NCBI GenBank assembly: GCA_013398615.1 | Contig: VZSR01003807.1 | Location: 11,596,459-11,660,458, forward strand | DNA: 64,000 bases | Direction: 5' to 3' | Origin: Brachypodius melanocephalos | Taxonomy: Eukaryota; Chordata; Aves; Passeriformes; Pycnonotidae | Part shown: positions 50,019-60,795 of the stretch, one piece after another | How the letters are laid out: every line of letters begins with the position of its first letter | How positions within the stretch are numbered: the stretch's first letter is position 1 | The notes under the pieces: model-generated | What the model was told of the DNA's origin: nothing | Database searches by the model: none | What the model saw: only the letters and a program-made list of their open reading frames with translations | Program-made: the position numbers and the translations under genes

Positions 50019-51327
50019 TTTCTCTTTCTTCATGTTGATTCTTGAAATTTTAGATGGACTGATGGCATTTGAATGATACATTTTCAGGTATTCTGATGGC
50101 AGCTGTAGATTATATCATTTCTGCATGAGGATTTTTCTTCTTATTTTCATAGTAAAATAACAGATCCTGCATTTTCAAGTTGTAAGTTCTCAATAGAGAA
50201 GTTCTCTGAGCTGTCTGTGTTGTACAAGAGAGAGCATATAAGTCTTACTTCAGAAAGGCACATAAGCAAATGTTTACAGTTAAGTGTATGCTTGCCTGTT
50301 TGAATAAGGAATTCAATTGCAAAATACTAGATTGTTTAAGTTTTACATGGTTCTGTTTAATTATTAGAGAATCAAGAAATAACTCTAGTAGGCAGAAAAA
50401 ATTGTCTAGAACTAAAAATTAATAGAATAATTTTTGGCAAGACAATGCTTGTTTGAAAAGTAGCTTTATGACCCTAATATTGGTATTCATATCACATATT
50501 TGTTCATTAGTGTATTTAGTAATTTATTTTAACACAGGCAGAGCACTTTGAGTATGTATAGTGTTAATGTGTTGGTTTTAGTAACAGGATTTCTGCAGAG
50601 TTTTAATACAGTTTAACAATGTTTCTGTTATGAAATAACTCTGGGAAAAATTGATCTCATGCAACTCATTACATGGCTCCACGGTACTTTTTAAATGTAT
50701 TTATGTACACACTATCATATGAAATGGCAGAAGTTCAACAATGTGCTTTTTGGTTTGTTTCCTTCAAAAATAAGACTCAGTAATGATACTGTCTTTGTCT
50801 GTCCATCTGCTAGATTATTTTTAACTTGCTGATCAAGAGTTGCAAAGATGTCAAAGCTAAGCAAATTACTAGAAATTTCATGGAAATAAGTGGCCAGATA
50901 AAGAAGGAGCTCCTCTAATAATCCTACAGAGAGAGAGGACAGGACACACAAACCCAGTAGAATTTGGGAGCAAATGGCCATAAGCTGTGTGGCCTTGCAT
51001 TAGGGATATTATGTTCTGCTGCTCCTGAACTCCCTGTTACATGTGCATGTCATTTGCACCAAGCTTTTAAAACTCAGGAAGGAAAGAAGGCATGGATTCA
51101 GTCATGTTTAGTGAGCTAGGAACTGTTTAAAGTCACTGCTTCTGAAAGCTGTGGTAGCACATGAAAGTAGTGGTGGACAAGGAATATTCTGGGGGATCTG
51201 GCTGTACTTTCAACAGCAGCAACTGTGGCTTAGGGCTGGGAGCCCGAAGCACAAATCCTGTTGACTTTTTGTCATATGAAGAATTTGCATAACCTATGCT
51301 CTGTTGTTAAGTCTAGGAGTTTGTTTG

Positions 51328-51341
51328 TTTTTTTTTTTTTT
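51328..51341. repeat. T14 homopolymer
   Basis: Uninterrupted T-run preceded by TTTGTTTG and followed by CAATTTTTTTC. Confidence 0.95.
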
Positions 51342-54250
51342 CAATTTTTTTCATGGGTATTGTTTCCTTCACAGAATTCAAGAATTTGTTGTGATGGGAA
51401 GAATGTGTTAAATAAAAATAAGAAGTGCCAAAATGCCACATATCTGTACCCATTCTGCTAGAGCACACACATCGTGTCTGCTGTGTGTACGGCACCACTG
51501 AGTACTGAATGTCTGAGATCTCAAAAACTGACATTGATTAAAAGATTCCTTCTTCTCAGCAAGCTTTGCACCTGCTCAAGATACATTTTTCTTCTAATAC
51601 CATGTCATTATGTGCAATATAGGAAATGTAGCAAGAATATAAAGAGAACAGAAAAGTCAGAGATCAAAATTGCTTGGATTAATTGATGGGTAGGTGTCCG
51701 AATGAAAGAAGGCTCCCTTTCAGAGATAGAGCATAGCATGCTTAAAGTTGTCATCCCTCATATCTGTGAATTTGTGAATATTCAGCACCTCAAAAAAATA
51801 GACACCAAGCTTAGATCTCAGTTAAGCCCTTGAGGTTGGCAATGTTAGCCAAAGGCAATATATGTGACACAAAACGTGGTGAGTTCCATTTGGTTTAAGA
51901 AAATTTATAGTATTCCAAGAAGGTTTGAACTCAATTTGTCTTCTCACATCTCAAAAAGTTCTCCACCTCCTGTGAGCTTTGAATCATCGTACTTAAAGTC
52001 AAAAGCATTTTAGAGCATTAAATCCAGCCTCTGATGTATGAACCATGATATAAATAACTTGGGGGCCTGTGTACCCAGAGAGCACTCTTCTAGACTGTGT
52101 TCATTCCCTTTAGGATTACACAATCCATCATTCTTGAGAAAGATGATGGACGAATGATGACTAAAATAAAAGTCACTTGTACACTTGCCAAATTTCAACC
52201 ATCTTGGCTGAAATTGTCCCTGAAAGGTATTTCTCTTGGGGGAACTATATTTTGGTGGAAAGCTTTTGTCAGAACAAGTCGTTTATTTCCAAGTGCAAGT
52301 CTATGAAAGAAAAAAATGTCTCATAAACTTTTCTTTACTTTTGCTGTGGAACTCAGTCAGAGGACAATATTTATATTTGTAGTATTTCTGAATTTATGGG
52401 GAATATCTATGTGTCTTTGTCCAAATTTTAGGAAAAAACGAGTCTGCATTTCCCTGTAGTGTAATTCTCCAGAGTGTTTATCAGCTTTGGGAATAATCAA
52501 TTTTGTGGCTGAATAGGATTTTCCCTGCCATCTCTGCTATGTTGATCCTCTGCATGCCTTGGCTACCCAAGAGACAGACCAGAATGGGGAAGCCACTTAG
52601 CTTCCCACCTATTGTCAATATCTCCCCAGAGCTGATGCAAATAAAGCTGCATAGAAGTGTGAGGGAAGCAAAGCTTTGATGACAACCTGAGCAATGAGAA
52701 TAGCTTCTAGATGGATGAACTAAGTGAAAAAAACTCTAGCTTTTCCCTCGAGGACTGCAATAAAATGAAATTAGTAGCGTTTGTTATGTTGTAGCTGTAA
52801 TGATACACCACATAGAAAACTGTGCGAAGGAATCATTAGTTTTGTTGGAGAAGAGCACAATGTGCAGTAAATAAGGAAGGCTGCCACACCTTGAACCACG
52901 AGGAAAAAAACAAAATACAGTTTCGTCATTCAATGAGCACCATCCATCAAGTGTTACGAATGAGGCATAGGAAAAAATATTGTGTGATCATCTAATTAAA
53001 GGCAATATCATAATTCATACTCACAAGGGCCAAATTAAGGTTGAACAGCCTAAATGCTGACATTATCTCACTCTTCAATACCCAACTTTTCAAACTTAGT
53101 CATCTCTTTTTTTAGTAATAGAACACAAAAAAGGGGATTAGAAAAAAAGGCTGGTTAGAAAGTCTAGCCACCATGTTGTCATGAATTTCATTGTGACTGT
53201 GTCCCCTATTTGGCTTTGAAAAGCTCATCCTTAATTTCTGCCTGCATGTAGCTGCCCCAAAACACGTATTCATAGTTCCCATACCACTCTGTTAGAAAGG
53301 CTTTGCCATAATTTGCAAACTTGGGCCACAGTTTCAACATTAAATTATTTCAGTCTGTGATTTGGCTTGTGCGGGATAAAACTGTAATTTTCTGTCTTTG
53401 TGTAGCAACCATTGCCTTATTTTAAAGGAAAATGACAAATATTTTCCCTAATTTTCCTTAATCTTTGCTTCTCTGCCCATGGGAGTAATATTAGAAAAAT
53501 CACCACCAGTGCACATCAAAGCCACTTGGACACTGAGTAGACTGACAAATGGCTCACCATTCTGCAGGCCCCAGGGGGCAGTTTGTAGTGGTGATGTATA
53601 AGGCAGGCACTTCTCAGTTCATTTTTCCTATTGAATTTACTCTTCAAACACTACTTCAAATCCTAACAACAATTTATTCTTTGCCTTTTGTTTTCTATAA
53701 GGATTGGTCAATCTGCTGTGATTCACACTTCAGCAGCCTTTGAAGACTCAGATACCATTAGACCGAACACTGAAAAGATTCATCATCTAAAACATGAGCT
53801 GATGCATAGTCCTGAAGAGACCATCAGCCTGAGGCAGGTTTGGTGTTCCTGCCCTGGGAGTAAAGGAGTGAGCAATAGGAGAGGTGTAGGTGAGGTCACC
53901 TCTGAATGCAAACTTGGAGAAGTGCTACTAATCCTATCTTTTAATGCTCTCTGTTGTCATGTGAGTAGGGTCAAACTTTGGTGACATGTGTCTTCTCTCT
54001 GCAGCAGCGTAAGAAAGCTCCTGATCAAAGCCTGGTGCATTCTAATAGAGGAGGATATCTCCACCAGGGTATCCCAGCTGCTCTGCTCCTGTGGTTCAGA
54101 GCTTCACCTGCTGCTGTGGCCAGCTGGTTAAACTGGGGTCACAGGTGTCGCTGGGAAGGACAGAAACCTGGGATTTTGACTACTGCCAAAGTCACAGGGA
54201 AGAAAAGAAAACTGGAGGTTTGGCTGGTCAGTTCTCTACAGTGGCAATGA

Positions 54251-54264
54251 TCTCTCTCTCTCTC
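54251..54264. repeat. (TC)7 dinucleotide run
   Basis: Seven TC units followed by CCCCCTCTTTTT, a short polypyrimidine tract. Confidence 0.95.
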
Positions 54265-55127
54265 CCCCCTCTTTTTAAAACAAGAACAAAGGGAGGATGA
54301 AACTAAACTGGAAAGTAAAAGGATGTAGCTGTTGAGATCTGTTTAGAAAAGTTTTTGGGCGCATCCTGAACTCACAACACGTGCTCAGTCCTTTTGATTG
54401 CAGGAGCTTTGCTGAATGAGGGGGCAAAGGGATTGGCAGGTGGGGCATTTTGTGTAGTGCTTCTAATGATGTAATAACAGGGGTTTGGGCTTAGAGTGAA
54501 AATATGCCTTTTGAGCATAGCTACTTCCTCTTGCTTGTATTATTTAAGTAACTAGGAAGAACAGAACTGCCCAATTTGCAGACCACAAACATGAAATATA
54601 TTTAGCGTATATTCTCCAAAATGAGTAGTTTTATTTTTATCAAAAATGCACTCTGTTTTGTTCAAGTAACAGATGGAAATCAATAGGTTTTAATGTAGCC
54701 CAGAAGAGCAAGTTGTAGTCTTATTCCCTTAAGTGCCCCTGTGTTGTTCAGACCACAGCTGTAAAGGGATTTGAATCTCATCACAATAAATGCCAGTACA
54801 GAAATTTGAAAGGTAGGCCACAGACTTTGTGGCCCACTGGAGAATGTATCTTGCTGTTCCTTAGAGTTGTGTAAAATGAGACAGAAATGAAATAACATCC
54901 TTTTCGTGTTATTAATGTAACTAGCCATGGTGTTCAAGTTCAGCATTTTATATATAGCTTGTGTATTAAAAAATAAACATCTACCATTAGGCTGGAGAAG
55001 TATCTCTACAGTGTGCATTCTAAATGTAGAGATTGCTATAGTGCAGTCAGCTCTAGGACAGAATATCTCTTTGCTTTCTGTTCTGCAGATAGTCCTCTCT
55101 GTATGTGTATTGTGTAGACAGAAGTTA

Positions 55128-55171
55128 GACACACACATGTACACATATATTTACACACATTATACACACAG
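55128..55171. repeat. AC-rich imperfect microsatellite
   Basis: Blocks of ACACAC interrupted by ATGT, ATATATTT and ATTAT. A decayed dinucleotide repeat. Confidence 0.8.
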
Positions 55172-55694
55172 GATGTTCTGCAGAAACAAATGATGACAGT
55201 CAGATGCTAAATGGCAGTTACTTACTTATCATGGAAGGAAATCTGGCACTATGGAAGGCATCATTCCTGACAGGGGCAGTAATTCCGCCATAACTCCAAA
55301 CTGACAGCCCCTTGGCCTCTTGCTTCTCTCCTGGGAATAAGGCTGGTCAGCTGCTGGCCATCCGGCCTGTAACAACAGGGACAGTCTGTGGCTGCAGGAG
55401 TCTGCAGTTTCTGCATTTCTGCAGGCAGAACAGTGCCTGGCTAGATGTCTACATACAGTCATCTTAGCTTATTTACTATGTAAAATAAAATAAGTTGTTC
55501 TTATATAATAATGGTTCTCAGTTTGGCTCTGAAGTTTACACCTGACAGATGTAATGGGATAAAAGAGAGGGAGATCACCCCTCTCCTGTGACTGGTATTA
55601 AGCTGCAAAACTATTCTCTAGAGGTGGCGTAACAGGACTGCTATTACTCATAGAGTAGGAAGAGGCAATTAGTCACACAGTACTTAGTGAGGCA

Positions 55695-55970
55695 GCAAAA
55701 ATTACAATAATGGAGGACTTCAACTACCTGTGCATATTCTGGCCAAGAGTTACCATGGAACAAGTTAGGAAGAGGGAATTTCTTGGATCTTCATTTCTTG
55801 GAACAGGCAGGTGTGGAGTACACGGAGGCAAGGAAGGGCTTTCAAACAGAGGTAAAGTTCAGGAGATGGCTCATTGGAGATGGCTCATTAGAAATGTAAT
55901 CCTAGCTGAACCACTAAGCAATACTGACCACAACATAATTACATTCACCCTGCCTGGGGTGAGGTCCTGA
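55695..55970 (+). mobile_element. Endonuclease-like relic of a CR1-clade LINE
   Basis: The + frame from 55710 opens MEDFNYLCIFW and later reads LSNTDHNIITF. The spacing from the Asp of DFN to the Asp of TDH is 70 residues, close to the 68 I count in the CR1 AP-endonuclease (GDFN...SDH). The segment between keeps little similarity and contains a 14-base tandem duplication (55862-55889), so the frame is scrambled. The copy cannot encode an active enzyme. The relic may extend to about 56250, but I could not match that part. Confidence 0.45.
55862..55889. repeat. 14-bp tandem duplication
   Basis: GGAGATGGCTCATT occurs twice in direct contact (55862-55875 and 55876-55889) with no mismatch. Confidence 0.97.
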
Positions 55971-55974
55971 TTTT

Positions 55975-56000
55975 CTTTGGTACCAGGTAAGGTACCAAAG
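55975..56000. other. Perfect 10-bp inverted repeat
   Basis: CTTTGGTACC (55975-55984), loop AGGTAA (55985-55990), GGTACCAAAG (55991-56000). It lies directly after the stop of the endonuclease-like frame. Function unknown. Confidence 0.93.
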
Positions 56001-56991
56001 CTTTGTACAGTAGCCCTGAACATTGGAGAAGAGTGGTGGAGAGGACAGAAATGCGGGTGGGGAAAATACAGAAGAAGCTGTTACCATCCAAATGTTACCT
56101 GCCTCCAGCAGACAGTTGTACGAAGGAGCCCCCTTGGCACAAACAGTGGGAGCTTTTGCCATCCAACAGGATGTTTTACAGTGCAGTGAATGCTTATTAG
56201 GCAGCTCAGGGGAGTTGTGTACAAAGGCAGCCAAGAGAGGATAAAACAACATGGTTAGAAAAATTACCTCACTCAGGTGTGGCCCGCAGCTAGGTTCATA
56301 CAGTCCAGAGGGAGCACTCAGTCAAAGTGGGTTTTGGTCTCTGCCGAGGCCTTAGGATTAGGCAGGATTTTGAGCCCATTCCTTGGAGAAGGGGGTTACT
56401 GAGGCCAACTTGTATGCAGAAATGGTCAATAGGCATTCTGCCAAGGATGGCACAGTGTGTAAAATCCCAGGTCTGAGGAGAAAGTATGTAGGCACATGAC
56501 AATACATTGTGGTACTTTTAATATCAGAACCACTGGTGGGATAGCTGTAGTTAGAGACATGCACAAATACAGTATTCCAGCTTTCTAGCATTACAGAGTG
56601 TTTGAAAGGAGACACAATACCGACTAGGCAGTAAGCTTAGAAAGAGGTCCACTGGGTGGACCTATCATACAACCAAGCCAAGAGCACTTGTAAAGTCAAG
56701 TACCTGGCTGTCACTGCTGTCAGGATTACAGGCATGGGTGTCACTGCACAGTGTTGCAGTCTCCTGTTTGTAATGGCCCACAGCTCAGCCCTGTGTGATG
56801 TGTAGTGCTTTTCCTACAGTGGGAAGTCCACACAGCCCAAGCCATCCCATAGGTTAGCCAGACCCTGCCTGCAAACATGTATTCTGCTCTGCCTGTGAAC
56901 TCAGCTCCCACACAGAGAGGTATATATGTTGGCATGTGCCATAGTTGGTTGATGTGTGTGTCTGGAGATTTCAGACTAACTAAAAAAAACC

Positions 56992-57010
56992 AAATAAATA
57001 AATAAATAAA
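56992..57010. repeat. (AAAT)n tetranucleotide microsatellite
   Basis: Nearly five units of AAAT with no interruption, after an A-rich lead-in. Confidence 0.95.
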
Positions 57011-58403
57011 CAGAAGAAAATAGATTTAAGGCTTTGCTTAATAGAGCATTAATTATGCAGGTACTGAAAGATTTCTAGTTCCTTTCAGCACTTAGAATTT
57101 AGTTTCTGCTGGATATACTTAATTTTTTTAAGCCCTCTACATTTTGCAGTTTACACATTTGCATAGCGTAGGACTACTGTCAGGAACATATATCTACAGA
57201 TCTGGGGCAGGAGCTGTTCTCATCATTTCAGTGGGATGGAAAAGAGAAAACAGTTCAAAGGAGGAGGATGGGGGAAGGGAAGCATTTCCATATATTTTTT
57301 AAGGAATCATAAAGACACACGGACAAGTGTGTCAATCATGAGACACAGTTCTCTCTTTAATATTGTCAGGAACACAAAAGTTCACAGAGCACATGTGTGA
57401 GAGGGTGCTGCGCTGCCTTGACTACATGATCTGCATGATACATGTCAGAAGATGGGAATGTTGCTATGGCAATTCTTCCCTCTCCTGAATACTAAGTTGT
57501 CAAAGAAGCCGGTTCACAGTCAGGCAGGCTCACTTATGAACTTGCCTGCTTGAAAATGCTAAATACTATTTATAGCTTCTCTTGCAAGGAGACAACATTG
57601 TTTCCTGCCCTGGCCTCTTAAGGCCCCATGCCCCAGCCCTCCAATATTCCTGATGTTTGTGTGATTTGGAAGCTGCTGAGGGCAGAGATTTAACTGAATT
57701 TTGTGCTGGAGAGTGTTGGGGTTTTCCCTCGGCTTATACAGTGTCCTTCAATTTTCATCTTGCTAAGAAGGCAACAGACGGATGGGTCTTTCTGCATTTC
57801 CAAAAGCCAGCTTGCTGTTTTTATAACGTTCTGGATTGAGTAATTCATTTATCTTTACTTTCTTCTCACTAATGCTTCCCCCTGGCAGGACAGCAAGAGA
57901 GGGACTGGCAGCCTGTTGGTGCCCCCTGCCAGTTTTTCCCTTGAACCCTTAGAGGTCCCCAATTTTGGACCCTTAAAGCCATCCTGTCAAGCCATTCCCA
58001 CAGTGCTGGGTGGGTACTGCGATGGGAAGGGGATGCCTTTACCAACAGCTCTCCTATTGCACCTATTACCCTTAGAAGTAATGCTCTGTTTTGCTTCCTT
58101 CCCTAAAAACCCATATAGCACTGCTTTGTGGAAGCAAAGCAGCTTTGTTGCAGGAGTGGCAAACTTCAGTAAATGCAGACATTCTTGTATTACAGTGTCT
58201 CCCAATGTCCACATTGTATCATATTTTCTGGTAGCAGTCTCTGTTTTCAGCTATTTTCCTTTAACCTAGTTTTCATTTTCTAATTGGAATATTCCTCACT
58301 AGAAAATTCTACATGTCTGATTCAGGCTAAATTTTCTGAGATGGTTCAGGCACTCCAAAACCAAAGATAAGCAAAACCAGACTGTATTGTCCATATTTTA
58401 AAC

Positions 58404-58495
58404 AAAAAAAAAAAAAAAAAAAAACAACAAAAAAAAGTTCCTTCAAATTAGTTGATCATACTTGTTTTATGTTGGGCTTTTTTTTTTTCCCCCCC
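58404..58495. repeat. A-rich run (A21 plus CAACAAAAAAAA) and T11C7 run
   Basis: A21 at 58404-58424 continues as an A-rich tail to 58436. About 40 bases later come T11 (58478-58488) and C7 (58489-58495). The A-run could be the tail of a retroposed sequence on +, but nothing recognisable lies to its left. Confidence 0.9.
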
Positions 58496-60464
58496 ATCGG
58501 GATGGATGCTGCTGTAGGAAACTCTGCACGTAGGCAGAATGTAAAGGCCTGATCTGCTGTGTTGTAAATTAATCAGGACAACATAGGAAGAGAAAAGCAG
58601 TTGCTCTGCTTACCTGTGTGATGCTTGATATTTTATTTAATTTTGCTACCTCACAGTTGGCCAGTTAACTTTTTTTTATCATTTGAAGTGTTTATTTAGC
58701 ACCTCCCATGGGCTCTAAAAGTACTAAAACAAATGAGTTCTGCAAGAGCATGAGATCAAGGCAAAAGGTGCCATTGAGAAAAATGACAGTCTGTATATCA
58801 AAGTACTCCAGCACCCACCTCAAACAGAGAATGTAACCAGCATTTGGATTTGATCTTTCATGATTAATTAAATACCAAAGTCAACAGAAAATACAATAAT
58901 CTGTAACAGAGAGATGTGTGACCAAAAGAACAATAAAAGATAATTTTAATGTCCATTTCCAATAAGACAACAAAACTCTCAGACAAGTCATAGGTTCATG
59001 TACAAGAAGAGATATTCCCAAATACAGGACGTCTTTGGAAACTGCAGGAGCAGATGCTCTCCAGAGAAATGTGTCTTCCTGATGTAGCATTCATTTGCAC
59101 CTGTAAGAACAAGAAAGAAGTGGAAGAATTTCAAAATGAAGCCTTGACTCTGTAACGCACATGCAGGCACAATTTAGATCTCCCAAAAATGTCATTGACT
59201 TAATGATTTATTTTATGGCTTGTTTCTGCTGTGCTCATCAAGAGAGCATTACTTATTAGTCCAACTGGTCTGAGGATTTTGATACCCATGTGACTCAGAG
59301 GCAGAGATTCAAACCACATTGGCCAGTGCAGAGATGTCAGAAAGTTTCCACAGTGCAAGGGACATGGAAGTGAAAAGTATTTGCTGGTTTGGAGGACTTA
59401 ACACAGAGAGGTTGATCAGCAGCTTGCAGCCACTCAGACCTAGGATTCTTAAATTACACTTTTTCTTCTTTCTTTTCCATCTGAGCTCATTTTGTTTCCA
59501 GAGATTTAAGGGACGAACTTGAGAAGCCACCCCTGCTGCAGGTACTTTCCGTGTTTCTGAGCAAGCAGGCCAAGAAAAACAGCAGACCAAGATAATTTTC
59601 CTACAGTGTTCCACACCAGCTAGAGAAGGATGGTGAAGTGCGGAAGATTCGCTGACAGCGCAGCTCTCCCTGTTGAGGGGGATCAGCATATGCTGCTTTC
59701 TTACGGGCAGGATTGCCCTGCCCCCAGGTCACAGTCTTGTGCTGCTGCAGCTTACCCAGAGCAGCTGTAGATGTCATGTCTGAAAGAATGAAAAGCTTAA
59801 AATTCCCTGCTCAAAGAGCAGCTTTTACTTCGTGCTGTCAGAAGCTGTCCATGACCACAAAGCCTCATCTGGGATGTGACCATGAGAGCTTCCTCCAAGA
59901 GCCATGCTGTTTGCAGGCTGCCTGCCTCTAGTGACCACAGTGTGATCCCTTCGCTTTCCCCACTGAAGCAGAGAATCACTTGCCCATCCCTGGAAGAGCT
60001 CCTCTGCATTCACAGCCATGAAAAACCACAGGAGCTGGAGTAAACCGAGATTTATTCAGAAGGAGGGTCTGAATCCAATTAGAGCAAAATAAACAGTCAA
60101 CATGGCACATTTCCTTCTCACCTCTGCAGAAGCTAATCTAGCTGATCCCTTTGTGGTGTAACAGGAAAATCCCTGATACCTTACAGCTCCGCAGCCAGTA
60201 CTGGAGGACAGACACAGGCAGCAAACACCAGCTGGGCCTCCACCCCACCCAGCTCTGCCTTTGGTACCGGAGCCAGCAGCTGCCTCTGGTGCCTCCTCAA
60301 ACTTTCTGCTGCAGAGCCTACAGGAAAGCGCTGACTTGGGGCCACATCTCCTTTTCTTATTCCCAAATAAGCATTCTGCTATGCTGCTGTGATGCAAGTT
60401 TCCTAAATAAGATATTCTGGGAAAGAGATCTTCCTGTGTGCTCTTGAGAGGAGACAGTCCTTTC

Positions 60465-60795
60465 TTTCGAGAGGCACGGCGTTCCCACAGGCTGCACTGA
60501 CATCCTGTGGCACGACTTCCGCGCCTGGAAAGAGCGTGAAGGGACAGCTTTGCCCCTCCATGTCCCCTCTCTGCTCGCTGCAAGTCACTCTCTCCTCATC
60601 CTTTGGGAGGGGAAGGGGCACCTGCCCCCTTGCTGGATCCAGCACCAGCTCCTGCCCGCGGTGCCTGGCAGGCACAGCTCCTGATATCACCTCAGCTGCC
60701 ACTCATCCAGCCTGGCAGTGAGGGAGCGGCCCCCGCCCCTTTTTGGCGTCGTGTGAATCACTGCCCGCAGCATCGGGGCTGTGCGAGGATGAGCT
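60465..60795. promoter_or_regulatory. CpG-rich segment, possible small CpG island
   Basis: By hand count about 17 CpG dinucleotides occur in roughly 330 bases of about 60% G+C, while neighbouring intervals of that size in most of the window hold very few. It includes CCGCGCC, GCCCGCGG, AGCGGCCCCCGCCCC and GGCGTCGTG, some of them Sp1-like. Further CpG-containing GC-rich sequence follows to about 61600. A promoter of an unseen transcript or an orphan island are possible. No exon was recognised beside it. Confidence 0.4.

Larger units (their letters stand above)
50019..55694. other. Intergenic DNA downstream of AIG1, no recognised elements
   Basis: AT-rich, with a T14 run (51328-51341), (TC)7 followed by C-rich sequence (54251-54270) and an AC-rich patch (about 55128-55171). 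No exon of ADAT2, the expected neighbour in other vertebrates, was recognised on the - strand. Confidence 0.55.
56001..60464. other. Intergenic DNA without recognised genes
   Basis: Contains a short (AAAT)n tract (56992-57010), an A-rich run (58404-58436) and a T11C7 run (58478-58495). No exon or RNA gene was recognised. The - strand frames around 59309-59689 and 60056-60583 resemble no known protein. Confidence 0.55.

Noticed and set aside
60056..60583. 175-codon - strand frame as an exon of the expected neighbour gene
   Set aside because: The translation lacks any ADAT2 motif (HAE, PCxxC) and overlaps several other open frames.
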